A stretch of 64,000 nt of DNA from JADJVL01 sp046331545 (GTDB taxonomy: Bacteria > Acidobacteriota > Holophagae > Holophagales > Holophagaceae), in assembly GCA_046331545.1 (NCBI GenBank), contig JAXLQR010000002.1, positions 1,426,001 to 1,490,000 of the forward strand, in the 5' to 3' direction. Under the pieces are notes generated by a model. That model did no database searches. It saw only the letters and a list, made by a program, of their open reading frames with translations, and was not told where the DNA came from. The translations under genes were made by a program, and so were the position numbers. The first letter of the stretch is position 1, and each line of letters begins with the position of its first letter. Below, one piece after another: positions 32,575-41,979 of this stretch.

Positions 32575-35500
32575 GGGCGTCCTCGCGGGGTTCGTCCAGC
32601 CGGACCGGCGGGCCCTCCATTCTGCGGGATTCCGCCGCCGGCGCCGAGCCCCGCGACCAGGGGCTCCCACTCCCGCCGAAGCAGGGGATTCTCCTTCAGG
32701 GCCTGGACCAGGGCCGCCCGGGCCTCGGCGGCGTCCCGGGGCTGGCCGCCCCGGCGGCTCCGCGCCATCAGGAGCGCGGCCCGCAGGGCGAGGGCCTCCG
32801 GCTGCCGGGCATTCAGCCGCCGGGAGGCCTCGGTGGCCTCGAGGCCCCGCGCCAGCAGCCCCGGGGCCTCGGGGGCGGAGGCGCGCAGGGCGCGGTCGAG
32901 GCAGAGCCGGGCCCGCAGGTTGAGCAGGGCCGGCGTCCTCGCGGTGAGGCCTTCGGCCCTGGCCAGGGCCGCCTCGGCCAGGGGAAGCCGGGACGCGGCG
33001 GAGGCCGGCGCGAGCCGGGCCGCCAGCAGCTCCACCCGGGCCCGGCGGTCCCACAGGTAGGGCGAACCCCCGTCCCGCTTCAGGGCCAGGACCAGCGCCT
33101 CGCGGCAGGCCTCCAGGACCGGGGCGAAGGGACGCCGGGCCGCGGCCTCCGCCTCGGCCTTGAGGAGAAGGACGTCCACGAAGGTGGCGACGATCTCGCT
33201 GTAGTCCCGGATGATGGCCCGGGCGGCCCGGGCGGAGGCTTCGGCGGCCGCCAGGTCCGGCGCCGGATCGCCCCCGGCGTCGCGGAGGTAGGCCGCCCGC
33301 AGCAGCAGCGCCTGGGCCCGGTGCACCGTGGCCTGGGGCATGGCGGGGTTCCGCGCCAGGGCGGCTTCGAAGTGGCCGAGGGCGAGGGCGAGGTCGGCCC
33401 GGGGATCCCCGCCGGTCTGCAGGGCGTGCAGGGCGAGGCGGAAGCGCACCTTGCCCCGCTCGTCCCAGCTGTCGGCGAACTGGGGATTGAGCTCCAGGGC
33501 CCGCTGGAGGCTGGCCTCCGCCTGGAGCAGCGCCTCCCGGGGGTCCTCCCCCCGGTCGGCCTTCGCCTCGGCGAGGAGCACCAGGGCGTTGGCGAGGTTG
33601 CCCAGCACCTGCACGGCGTCCGGGTTCAGCTCACGGGCCCGCCGGAAGGCCGCGACGCTGGCCTCCAGCTCCGGCACCGGATCGGCGCCTTCCCGGAACC
33701 GCGCCTCCGCGCGGATGCCGTGGACCACGCCGAGGCTGCGGTGCAGGCCCCAGCGCCCTTCGTCGAGGGCCAGCCCCTGCCGGGCGGCGGCCTCGGCCTT
33801 CGCGAGGGCGGGCCCGCCGTCGGCGCCCCGGTTGGTCTCCTGCTGGGAGAGGTACCAGGCCGCGTTGGCGACGCGCTCATGGTGCTCGAGGTCCCGGGGC
33901 TCGAGGCGCAGGGCCTCCTCCGCCGCGGCGAGGGAGGCCTTCAGGGCCCCGCGGCCGTCCCGCCCCGAGTTGTCCAGGTCGCTGGCGCGGAGCCACTGGA
34001 GGCGGGCCTCCAGGGCGAAGGCCTCCGGGCGGAGGGGGTCCACCCGGCGTGCCTGGGTGAGGGCCTCCAGGGCCCGCTCGAAGGCGCGGTCGGTGGGACG
34101 GCCCTGCTCCACGTCCATGGCCATCTCCTGGAGGAAGGCGGCGGCCCGCCCCAGGGGCATGGCCTCGTCACTCCGGGCGACCTCGAAGGCGCTGGCGTAG
34201 GCGGCCTCCGAGCGCCGCGCGGCCTCCCGGGCCTCGGCGTAGGCGCCCCGCTCGGCGTCGGCGCCGGCGCGGAGGGACCACGCGCGCCCTTCGAGGGCCC
34301 GGGCCTCGGTGAGCCAGGGCACCTGGGACGCGGCCTCGGCGGCCTTGGCGAGGGCCTCGTCGAACCGCTCCTCCTGGAGGGCGATGAGGCCTTCGGTGTA
34401 GGCCTTGAGGCCCGGCAGGTCCCTCCCGGCCTCGAGGTAGCGCAGGGCGGGATCGCGCAGGGTCCGTTCCAGTTCCCGCTTGCGCGCCGCCCGGGCGGCG
34501 GGGTCGCGCACCCGGCGGGCCTCCTGGAGGGCGGCCTCGTAGAGCCCCGCCAGGACCTGCCCCAGGGCGTTGGCGGTGTCCGGGGTGCGATGCCCCAGGC
34601 CCCAGGCTTCCTCCAGCTCCCGCCGCGCGGCCGCCAGTTCGCCGAGGGCGAGGTGCCCCCGGCCCAGGGCGGCGCGTCCGGGCCCCTGGGCGAGGCGGCC
34701 CAGGCGCGCCATGCGCCCCTCGATGTCCGCCATCCGCTCGCGCACGGCCGCCTTCTCGGCCCGCAGGTCGTGCAGGGGGAGGAGGCGGCCCACCCGCAGC
34801 CGCGTGTCGAGCTGCGCGGCGTCCTGGGCGAAGGCCTGGGCCAGGGCGGCCTGGTGGCGCGCCCGCAGGGCCGAGCGCAGGCCCCAGCCTCCGAGGACCA
34901 GGGCCACGGCCACGGAGGCCGCGACCACCGCGGAGGCCGCCGGATGCCGCCGGACCCGGCGCTCCAGGCGGCGCAGGGCCCCGATCTGGCGGGCCTTCAC
35001 CGGCTCGCCGTCGAGGAAGCGCTGGAGGTCCTCCGCCAGGGCCTGGGCCGAGTCGTAGCGGCGCGCGGGCTCCTTCTCGAGGCACTTGAGGGTGATGGCC
35101 TCCAGGTCCTGGGGCAGGCTGGGGACCAGGGCCCTCAGGGGCCTGGGCTCCTCGGTGAGGATGGCGACGAGGACGTCCACCGAGGTGCGGGCGTCGAAGG
35201 GGAGGCGGCCCGTGAGCACCTCGTAGAGCGTGGCGCCGAGGGCGTAGACGTCGCTCCGGCGATCCACGGCGCCCGCCTCGCCCCGGGCCTGCTCGGGCGC
35301 CATGTAGGCGGGCGTGCCGACGATGAGCCCCGTCTGGGTGACGCCGGGGGCCTCCAGGGCGCGCGCCAGGCCGAAATCCATGACGTAGGGCTGCAGCCTC
35401 CCGTCCTCCCGCCGCTCCACCATGATGTTGCCGGTCTTCACGTCCCGGTGGATGAGGCCGAGTCGATGGGCGGCGTGGAGGCCCTCGGCCGCCCGGCGCA

Positions 35501-35939
35501 CGAGGTCCACCTTCTCCTCCAGCCCCATCCCCTTCAGGCAGGCGTTGAGGGGCTTGCCGTCGATGTACTGCAGGACGATGTAGGGCTGGCCCCGCCACTC
35601 GCCCACCTCGTGGATGGGGCAGACCGCCTCGTGGTGGACGCGGGCCTGGGCCTGGGCCTCCCGGGCGAAGCGCTGGGCCGCGCTGGCGGAATCGGAGAGG
35701 ATGAACTTCAGGGCGACGAGGCGGCCCAGCTTGCGGTCCCGGGCCTTGTACACGCGGCCCATGCCGCCCTGGGCCAGGAAGCCCAGCACCTCGTAGCGGT
35801 CCCAGTCCCGGAGCGAGGCCTCCAGCTCCGCGACGTCGCGCTCCGGCGCCCCTTCCTTGCGGGTCGGCGCCTGGGAGGGCTGGAAGCCCGCCCCGGGGGC
35901 GGTGGGCCCGGGGCCGTCGGATCGGGTCTCGTCGTGCAT
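32571..35939 (-). CDS. Ser/Thr protein kinase with transmembrane helix and TPR-type sensor region
   Basis: A 1122-residue PknB-type kinase. The cytoplasmic kinase domain (49-310) has a glycine loop LAQGGMGRVY, ATP lysine 78, catalytic loop HRDVKTGN (164-171), DFG (188-190) and APE (214-216), all intact. A transmembrane helix (about 334-352) is followed by about 750 residues of Ala/Arg/Glu-rich helical repeats of TPR type, placed outside the cytoplasm. The kinase may autophosphorylate and sense an envelope or protein partner through the repeats. It overlaps hmgA by four bases, which is unusual company. It lies 42 bases downstream of pruA. Confidence 0.88.
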   Translation of the reverse strand: MHDETRSDGPGPTAPGAGFQPSQAPTRKEGAPERDVAELEASLRDWDRYEVLGFLAQGGMGRVYKARDRKLGRLVALKFILSDSASAAQRFAREAQAQARVHHEAVCPIHEVGEWRGQPYIVLQYIDGKPLNACLKGMGLEEKVDLVRRAAEGLHAAHRLGLIHRDVKTGNIMVERREDGRLQPYVMDFGLARALEAPGVTQTGLIVGTPAYMAPEQARGEAGAVDRRSDVYALGATLYEVLTGRLPFDARTSVDVLVAILTEEPRPLRALVPSLPQDLEAITLKCLEKEPARRYDSAQALAEDLQRFLDGEPVKARQIGALRRLERRVRRHPAASAVVAASVAVALVLGGWGLRSALRARHQAALAQAFAQDAAQLDTRLRVGRLLPLHDLRAEKAAVRERMADIEGRMARLGRLAQGPGRAALGRGHLALGELAAARRELEEAWGLGHRTPDTANALGQVLAGLYEAALQEARRVRDPAARAARKRELERTLRDPALRYLEAGRDLPGLKAYTEGLIALQEERFDEALAKAAEAASQVPWLTEARALEGRAWSLRAGADAERGAYAEAREAARRSEAAYASAFEVARSDEAMPLGRAAAFLQEMAMDVEQGRPTDRAFERALEALTQARRVDPLRPEAFALEARLQWLRASDLDNSGRDGRGALKASLAAAEEALRLEPRDLEHHERVANAAWYLSQQETNRGADGGPALAKAEAAARQGLALDEGRWGLHRSLGVVHGIRAEARFREGADPVPELEASVAAFRRARELNPDAVQVLGNLANALVLLAEAKADRGEDPREALLQAEASLQRALELNPQFADSWDERGKVRFRLALHALQTGGDPRADLALALGHFEAALARNPAMPQATVHRAQALLLRAAYLRDAGGDPAPDLAAAEASARAARAIIRDYSEIVATFVDVLLLKAEAEAAARRPFAPVLEACREALVLALKRDGGSPYLWDRRARVELLAARLAPASAASRLPLAEAALARAEGLTARTPALLNLRARLCLDRALRASAPEAPGLLARGLEATEASRRLNARQPEALALRAALLMARSRRGGQPRDAAEARAALVQALKENPLLRREWEPLVAGLGAGGGIPQNGGPAGPAGRTPRGRP

Positions 35940-35981
35940 GGTGCCTGGGGGGATGCCCCCATCATGGCACCGGTCGGGGAT

Positions 35982-37610
35982 TCACTCCGCCATGAAGGGG
36001 TACCGGTAGTCCGTGGGGGGCACGAACGTCTCCTTCATCGTGCGCGGGCTGACCCAGCGCAGCAGGTTCAGGAGCGATCCCGCCTTGTCGTTGGTCCCGG
36101 ACGCCCGGGCGCCGCCGAAGGGCTGCTGGCCCACCACCGCGCCGGTGGGCTTGTCGTTGATGTAGAAGTTGCCGGCGGCGTTGCGCAGGCGGTCCACGGC
36201 CTGCTGCACGGCGTGGCGGTCCTGGGCGAAGACGGCGCCGGTCAGGGCGTAGGGGCTGGTGTGGTCCACGAGATCCAGGGTCTCCAGCCACTTGGCCTCG
36301 TCGTAGACGTGCAGCGTCAGCACGGGGCCGAAGAGTTCGTCGCACAGGGTGCGGTACTTGGGATCCTTCGCCACGATGACCGTGGGCCGCACGAAGAAGC
36401 CCTTGGAATCGTCGTAGGTGCCGCCCACCAGGATCTCGGCGTCGCTGGAGGCCTTGGCCTCGTCGATGGCCTGCTCCTGAGTGGCGAAGCTGCCCTTGTC
36501 GATGACGGCGCCCATGAAGTTGGTGAAGTCCGCCACGTCGCCCATCTTGATGGACTCCACCTGCGCCACCAGCAGGTCCTTCAGCCTGGGCCACAGGTTC
36601 GAAGGCACGTAGACGCGGGAGGCCGCGCTGCACTTCTGGCCCTGATACTCGAAGGCGCCGCGCACGATTGCGGTGGCCAGCGCGTCCACGTCGGCGCTGC
36701 GGTGGGCGACGATGAAGTCCTTGCCGCCGGTCTCGCCCACGAGGCGCGGGTAGGCCTTGTACTTCGAGATGTGGTCGCCGATGGCCTTCCACATGCCGTT
36801 GAAGACGCCGGTGGAGCCGGTGAAGTGCACGCCGGCCAGGTGGCTGTCGGCCAGCACGGGGTCGCCGATGGCGCCGCCGCTGCCCTGCACCATGTTGATG
36901 ACGCCGTCCGGCAGGCCCGCGGCCTTCAGCAGCTTCATGATGAAGTGGGCGCTGTAGAGCGACGAGCTGGCGGGCTTCCAGACCACGGTGTTGCCGCACA
37001 GCGCCGGCGCGGTGGGCAGGTTGCCGGCGATGGAGGTGAAGTTGAAGGGCGTCACCGCGAAGATGAAGCCCTCCAGGGGCCGGTGCTCCAGGCGGTTCCA
37101 CATGCCGGGCGCCGACTGGGGCTGCTCCTTGAGGAGCTGCTCGTAGAAGGCCACGTTGAAGCGGAAGAAGTCGATGAGCTCGCAGGCGCTGTCGATCTCC
37201 GCCTGGTGGCAGGTCTTGCTCTGGCCGAGCATCGTCGCGCCGTTGAGCACGTCCCGCCACGGCCCGGCGAGGAGGTCGGCGGCCTTGAGGAAGATCGCCG
37301 CGCGGGCCTCCCAGGACATGGCCGCCCACTCGTGCTTGGCGTGCATGGCCGCGTGGATGGCCTGCTTCACCTCCGGCGCCCCGCCCAGGTGCGCGGTGCC
37401 CAGGACGTGCTGGTGGTCGTGGGGCATGACCACCTTCATCTTCTTGTCCGTGTGGACGTCGTGGCCGTTGATCACCAGCGGGATCTCGATGGACTCGCCG
37501 GCCATGGCCTTGAGCTTCGCCTGGAGGCTCGCCCGCTCGGGGCTGCCGGGGGCGTAGCCCTTCACGGGCTCGTTCACCGGGGTGGGGACGCGGAAGATGC
37601 CGAGGGACAT
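35982..37610 (-). CDS. pruA: L-glutamate gamma-semialdehyde (1-pyrroline-5-carboxylate) dehydrogenase
   Basis: A 542-residue NAD-dependent aldehyde dehydrogenase that oxidises glutamate semialdehyde to glutamate, the second step of proline use. Catalytic residues are visible: Asn190 in FAVTPFNFTSIAGNL, Glu293 in LVGETGGKDF and Cys327 in GQKCSAASRVY. The last motif is typical of the P5CDH branch, as is the C-terminal NFYINDKPTGAVVGQQPFGGARASGTNDKAGS. It is the first gene of a leftward run (this gene, kinase, hmgA, mscS); AGGAGCC precedes the start. No proline dehydrogenase gene is in the window. Confidence 0.93.
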   Translation of the reverse strand: MSLGIFRVPTPVNEPVKGYAPGSPERASLQAKLKAMAGESIEIPLVINGHDVHTDKKMKVVMPHDHQHVLGTAHLGGAPEVKQAIHAAMHAKHEWAAMSWEARAAIFLKAADLLAGPWRDVLNGATMLGQSKTCHQAEIDSACELIDFFRFNVAFYEQLLKEQPQSAPGMWNRLEHRPLEGFIFAVTPFNFTSIAGNLPTAPALCGNTVVWKPASSSLYSAHFIMKLLKAAGLPDGVINMVQGSGGAIGDPVLADSHLAGVHFTGSTGVFNGMWKAIGDHISKYKAYPRLVGETGGKDFIVAHRSADVDALATAIVRGAFEYQGQKCSAASRVYVPSNLWPRLKDLLVAQVESIKMGDVADFTNFMGAVIDKGSFATQEQAIDEAKASSDAEILVGGTYDDSKGFFVRPTVIVAKDPKYRTLCDELFGPVLTLHVYDEAKWLETLDLVDHTSPYALTGAVFAQDRHAVQQAVDRLRNAAGNFYINDKPTGAVVGQQPFGGARASGTNDKAGSLLNLLRWVSPRTMKETFVPPTDYRYPFMAE

Positions 37611-37703
37611 GGGGCGGCTCCTGGACGAAGGATCCAGTTTAACGGGCCGTCCGCCTTCCCTGGAGCACGGAAGGCCCGGGAGCCGGGACCGTTTTGCAGC
37701 CCG

Positions 37704-40700
37704 TCACGATTTCGCGGGCGCCTGGTACTCCGGCCGGAGCCAGCGGACCTTCCCGGCGGCTTCCTCCGCCCGGCGCTCAGCGTTCAGGGCCATAAGACGC
37801 TCCAGAATCGCGGCCTCGGAGAGATCCGCAGGCCAGCCATAGGCCTCCGCCACCGCCCGGTCGAGGCGGTCGTGGAGCTCCTTCAGCACCGAAGGCAGGG
37901 CCTTGGCGTCCAGCACCTGCTCCGCCTGGGTGAAGGGCTCCTCCGCACGCAGCTTGTCCAGGAGGTTGTACTGCTTGGTGAGTGACACGCCCTTCGCCTG
38001 GGCGGCCTTCCGGTGGGCGTCCAGCTCTTCGGCCAGGTCGCGGATGGCGCGGGCCTGGGCGGGCGTGGGGTCGGGGAAGGGGAAGGGGTCGAAGCAGGTG
38101 GACTTGGGATAGACCGGGCGATCTTCCAAGGTCGCGCCTGTGGCCAGAGCCCATGAAACATGAATCCTCGAGCTGAGCACACCCAAGTGCAGCGCATCGT
38201 ACGAGGCGATCACCACGATCTTGTTGTCCGGGACGATGGCCCCGTCGAGGAACTGGAAGACTCTGTGCTTGGCGGTTTCCACGGTGGCTATGTAGCGGTG
38301 CAATCCCAAAAGCATCGCGTGGAGGCCGGGATTGGGTTCGCCGAAGAGCCACCAGAATTTCTTCCTCAGCTCACGGTTGTTCTGATCCCGTTCAGGTTTC
38401 ACCGTCCGCAGCAAGTGCTGGTAGACCGCAGGGAATTCTTTTCGGAGATCCGACTCCTCCAGCGCGAAGGCATCGATCACCATTACATTTCGCGGGCTGT
38501 CCGTTAGGTCCCGGCCATTCCGGTAGGGGTGAACGATGGAAGGGCGCCCCCAGGCCTGCCATTGATCGGGTTCGACGATGAATCCTTTCCCGAAGAGCAT
38601 GACGCCCCGGGTGCAGAGCCCTGCATTGGCGCTGAGCGGCCCAGCCTCCACCACCGCCGCGCCTGCGCTCAGATCCGGATGGATCTCGTTCACCACGCCA
38701 CCTTCCAGCAACACCGCCTCCGCCTCTTCCTCGGGCATAGCGGAATCCGTCTCCCGCACCACGCGCCAGAGCTCGGACTCGCCTTCCAGCCCACCCACGG
38801 TCATGGAGATGCGCACGGCGGCGCCCTGCTGGTCTTTGGCCCAGGGGTGGTCGGGGATGGCGAAGCGCAGGCGCAGGCCCATCGCCGTCTCATGGGCGAG
38901 GACGCCGCGGTTGCGGACCTGGCGTAGGCTGTTGGTGGTGATGAGGCCGAAGGCCTTGGCCTTCCCCGCGCGCACCTGCTCGGCCGCGCGATGCCACCAG
39001 TAGAGGACGAAGTCCACGGTGTCGGGCACGTCGGGATAGGCGGCGCGCAGGGCCTCGACGTAGCCGTCCCCGAGGCCGTCCCGCATCTGCGAATTCCCGA
39101 GGAACGGTGGATTGCCCACGATGTAGTCGACGTCAGGCCACGCCGGTACTGAAGGATTCATGTACGCCAGGATCGGCACCTGGTCCGAAGGGTCGGGCTC
39201 ATCCACACCCGTCACAGGATTCATTCGCCGCCGACCGCCGTGGCGTGACCGGCCGGTGGGTTCCGTGCCCGTCCAGGCCAGTACCGCGTCGCCTTCGCGG
39301 ATGCTGCCGTAGTTCTGCAGCACTGGCTCCGGCGGATCCCCCATCGGATGCCGACGCCGGTACCACTGCAGGTAGGCGATCCAGAGCACCAGCTCCGCGA
39401 TCTGGGCCGCCCACCCGTTCACTTCCAGGCCCTTGAACTGCTTCGGGCTCACCTTCTCATGCTCGATGGAGAAGATGCTGTGGTGCTCCCCCAGCTCCTC
39501 AAGGCGCTGCAGCACTTCCTCCTCCAGGTGCTTGATCGTGTCGAAGGCGACATACAGGAAGTTCCCAGAACCGCAGGCGGGATCCAACACCGTCAAGGAG
39601 GCAAGTCGATCCTGGAAGGCGTGGAGCTTCGCCTTGGCCGCGTTGCTGGCGGCTTCAGTGGCCCCCTCCTTCAGCAGCCCGGCGACGTCGGCCTCCACCG
39701 CCTCCCAGGCCCGGCGAAGGTCATTGCCAAAGGTCGCGTCCACCAGACGCTGGATGTAGGCCCGGGGCGTGTAGTGGGCGCCCAGGGCGTGGCGTTCCCG
39801 CTCGTCCAGGGCGCTCTCCAGGAGCGTCCCGAAGATGGCCGGTTCGATCTCCGACCAGTTCTCCTTCGCCGCCAAATGCAGCAAGGAGAGTTGGCGCTGG
39901 CTGAGCCGGGGCACCGAGACGTCCTTGAAGAGGGAGCCGTTGAAGCGCAGCACCTTCTTCCAGCCCCACTTCCCGCCGGTGTCCATGGTCCGCCACCAGT
40001 CCTCGAGGAACTCCTGGGCCCCATCGCTGTTGCTCTCGAACTCGGCCAGGCCCTCCTGGAAGGGCTTGCCCTTGAACAGGCCGATATCCTCCGCGAAACA
40101 GGTGAACACGCAACGCATGAGGAAGCGCGTGACATGGGCCCGGTCGTTCTCGCCAGCGAGTTCAATCGCCAGCTTGCCCAGCTCCCGGGCGATCTCCCGG
40201 GTGACCACGGCCCGACGGCGGGAGGTATCCAACTCGCCAGGATTGGTCCAGATCTTCCGGAAGTAGGCCTGGGTCTCAGGGTCCTCCAACTCGTCGAGCA
40301 GGATGACCCGCCCCGCGCCGAATCCGCCATAGCCGCCCCCGGCCCTCGGGTCGAAGCGGTTCCAGACCCGGAAGCTGTGGCCGATGTCGCACACGATCAG
40401 GAATGGAGGGCGCTCTCCCCGCAACGCCAGGGCCTTCGCGTAGCCCACCACCTGCCCGAAGGCCTGCTCCATGAGCGCGTCGTAGCTGGCCGGGGCGCGA
40501 TAGGGCGTTTCCGGTTCTTCCACCATGCCCGGCAGGCTTGGGGCATGCACCGTGGGACCCCGCCGGTGCGTCCCCCCCGTTCCACGCCGCTGACGCTCGG
40601 TGGTCTGCTTGGCTTCGAGCAGGAAATGATCCCGTTTGTAGAGGTCCACGAACGTCTTGGTGAAGCCCCCGGCTAGCGTGATGTCGGGGATCTCCTTCTC

Positions 40701-40850
40701 GAAGCAGTAAGGGGAATCCGCGCGCTTGGGTTCTGGGCGCTCGAGTTCAAGCGCATCGCAGAAATCTAGGAGGAACATGTCCTTGTTGGCGCGCTCGGCG
40801 CCTGAGCTGCCGCGCCACTTCGCGAGGAAGGCTTCGATCCTGGAAGGCAT
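37704..40850 (-). CDS. MmeI-like single-chain restriction endonuclease/DNA methyltransferase (type IIL/IIG)
   Basis: A 1048-residue protein. The N-terminus carries an Asp69-X9-Glu79-Ala-Lys81 nuclease motif, the same spacing as the Asp70-X9-Glu80-X-Lys82 catalytic triad of MmeI. A helical linker with GAHYTPRAYI (motif X, 357-366) precedes the adenine methyltransferase domain: motif I DPACGSGNF (423-431) and catalytic NPPF (580-583). The C-terminal 400 residues would be the target-recognition domain; their base composition is visibly less GC-rich than the flanks, fitting transfer. It stands alone with no separate specificity subunit. A solitary methyltransferase with a dead nuclease is less likely, since the triad looks complete. 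The recognition site cannot be read. Confidence 0.85.
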   Translation of the reverse strand: MPSRIEAFLAKWRGSSGAERANKDMFLLDFCDALELERPEPKRADSPYCFEKEIPDITLAGGFTKTFVDLYKRDHFLLEAKQTTERQRRGTGGTHRRGPTVHAPSLPGMVEEPETPYRAPASYDALMEQAFGQVVGYAKALALRGERPPFLIVCDIGHSFRVWNRFDPRAGGGYGGFGAGRVILLDELEDPETQAYFRKIWTNPGELDTSRRRAVVTREIARELGKLAIELAGENDRAHVTRFLMRCVFTCFAEDIGLFKGKPFQEGLAEFESNSDGAQEFLEDWWRTMDTGGKWGWKKVLRFNGSLFKDVSVPRLSQRQLSLLHLAAKENWSEIEPAIFGTLLESALDERERHALGAHYTPRAYIQRLVDATFGNDLRRAWEAVEADVAGLLKEGATEAASNAAKAKLHAFQDRLASLTVLDPACGSGNFLYVAFDTIKHLEEEVLQRLEELGEHHSIFSIEHEKVSPKQFKGLEVNGWAAQIAELVLWIAYLQWYRRRHPMGDPPEPVLQNYGSIREGDAVLAWTGTEPTGRSRHGGRRRMNPVTGVDEPDPSDQVPILAYMNPSVPAWPDVDYIVGNPPFLGNSQMRDGLGDGYVEALRAAYPDVPDTVDFVLYWWHRAAEQVRAGKAKAFGLITTNSLRQVRNRGVLAHETAMGLRLRFAIPDHPWAKDQQGAAVRISMTVGGLEGESELWRVVRETDSAMPEEEAEAVLLEGGVVNEIHPDLSAGAAVVEAGPLSANAGLCTRGVMLFGKGFIVEPDQWQAWGRPSIVHPYRNGRDLTDSPRNVMVIDAFALEESDLRKEFPAVYQHLLRTVKPERDQNNRELRKKFWWLFGEPNPGLHAMLLGLHRYIATVETAKHRVFQFLDGAIVPDNKIVVIASYDALHLGVLSSRIHVSWALATGATLEDRPVYPKSTCFDPFPFPDPTPAQARAIRDLAEELDAHRKAAQAKGVSLTKQYNLLDKLRAEEPFTQAEQVLDAKALPSVLKELHDRLDRAVAEAYGWPADLSEAAILERLMALNAERRAEEAAGKVRWLRPEYQAPAKS

Positions 40851-40876
40851 GCTTCTATCCTAGGCCGGGGTTGACG

Positions 40877-40902
40877 AAAAAGGCCGCCCGGAGGCGGCCT
40901 TT
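40877..40902 (-). terminator. Rho-independent terminator after HU gene
   Basis: On the minus strand AAAGGCCGCC and GGCGGCCTTT form a perfect 10-bp stem with a four-base loop, ending in TTTTT. It lies 18 bases past the HU stop codon. Confidence 0.88.
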
Positions 40903-40920
40903 CACGGATCCGGGAACCGA

Positions 40921-41220
40921 TTACATCTGGTCCTTCAGGCCCTTCGCGACCTTGAAGGTGACCTTGCGGCCGGCGGGGATCTTGATGCTCTCGCCGGTCT
41001 TGGGGTTGCGGCCCATCTTCTCCTTGGTCGCCTTCACTTCGAAGGTGCCGAGGCCGAAGAGGTTCACGCGGTCGCCCTTGAGGAGGGTCTCGACCATCTG
41101 GTCGCGGAGGCTGTCGAGGATGGCCTTGGCCTTGGCCTTGGTCAGGTCGTGCTGGTCGGCCAGGGCGGCGGACAGCTCGGCGATGCCGGCGGTGGCGGGC
41201 TTGGAGGCGGTCTTGGTCAT
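40921..41220 (-). CDS. HU-family nucleoid DNA-binding protein
   Basis: A 99-residue histone-like protein of the HU/IHF family that bends DNA as a dimer. The N-terminal helices (about 9-45; IAELSAALADQHDLTKAKAKAILDS) are followed by LLKGDRVNLFGLGTFEVKATKEKMGRNPKTGE and IPAGRKVTFKVAKGLKD, the standard arm and closing strand. A short Lys/Thr-rich N-terminal extension (MTKTASKPATAG) precedes the fold. AAGGAGAA stands just before the start. It is 112 bases downstream of rplI on the same strand and closed by a clear terminator. Confidence 0.93.
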   Translation of the reverse strand: MTKTASKPATAGIAELSAALADQHDLTKAKAKAILDSLRDQMVETLLKGDRVNLFGLGTFEVKATKEKMGRNPKTGESIKIPAGRKVTFKVAKGLKDQM

Positions 41221-41332
41221 GGGTTCTCCTTGGCGGAAAGGTCCACCCGGGCACGGGCTCGGCCGGCCCCGGGCATGAGGGGGAAAGGGCCGCGCGCGCC
41301 GGGACGGCCCCGGCGGCGGCCGATGGGGATGC

Positions 41333-41800
41333 CTACTCGGCGGCGGCGGGGGCCGGGGCGGCCTCGGCCTGGACCTCGAGGCTCAGCTTGGCGACCACGC
41401 CCTGGTAGAGGCGGATCTCCACCGGGTAGGTGCCGAGGTCCTTGACGTGGGGCAGGCTGATGGCGTGGCGGTCCACCTCGAAGCCCTTGGCCTTGAGGAG
41501 CTCGCCCACTTCGCCGTTGGTGACGGAGCCGAAGAGGTGGCCGTGGTCGCCGGCCTTCTTGATGACGGAGAGGGTGATGCCCTCGATCCGGGCCTTCAGT
41601 TCGTTGGCCTCGGCGATCTCCTTGGCCTTGATCTTCTCGGCGCGCTCCTTCTCCAGCTCGATCTGGCGCTTGTTGCCCGCGGTGACGGGCAGGGCCAGCT
41701 TGCGGGGCAGGAGGAAGTTGCGGGCGTAGCCGTCCTTGACGGTGACGACGTCGCCGCGGACGCCGAGCTTCGAGACGTTCTCGATGAGGAGGATTTCCAT
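41333..41800 (-). CDS. rplI: 50S ribosomal protein bL9
   Basis: A 155-residue ribosomal protein. The N-terminal domain MEILLIENVSKLG...GDVVTVKDGYARNFLLP is the bL9 signature. A long connecting helix (about 42-75) and the C-terminal domain with SVTNGEVGELLKAKGFEVDRHAISLP follow. The end is Ala/Pro-rich (AEAAPAPAAAE). The start is ATG at 41800, because the strongly conserved family N-terminus begins there; the frame is open to 41920. In many bacteria rplI follows rpsF and rpsR; here neither is adjacent, and the upstream neighbour is a divergent PilZ gene. Confidence 0.95.
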   Translation of the reverse strand: MEILLIENVSKLGVRGDVVTVKDGYARNFLLPRKLALPVTAGNKRQIELEKERAEKIKAKEIAEANELKARIEGITLSVIKKAGDHGHLFGSVTNGEVGELLKAKGFEVDRHAISLPHVKDLGTYPVEIRLYQGVVAKLSLEVQAEAAPAPAAAE

Positions 41801-41852
41801 GCTGTTGCTCCGTGGACGCGTGCCAGCGATCTCCGCTGTCCCCTCTCGGTTA

Positions 41853-41873
41853 GGCCAGGAACCCGTCCTGGCC
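41853..41873 (-). promoter_or_regulatory. Hairpin in rplI leader
   Basis: GGCCAGGA and TCCTGGCC pair perfectly over a five-base loop, 53 bases upstream of the rplI start. The nine-base GGTTAGGCC also occurs twice here (41848-41856 and 41908-41916). It could be a leader structure or an operator; no known ribosomal-protein motif is recognised. Confidence 0.3.
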
Positions 41874-41979
41874 AGGATTCCGGTGCCCCGGATCCGGTCC
41901 CCCATCGGGTTAGGCCGCAAGGGGATAAGATAGCGCGGAACGCCTGAGAAACCAAGCCATCTTCCCCATCGAGGCCCCC

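Noticed and set aside
33321..37985. 1554-codon plus-strand frame opposite the kinase and pruA
   Set aside because: Low-complexity antisense product; the minus-strand kinase and dehydrogenase have intact catalytic motifs.
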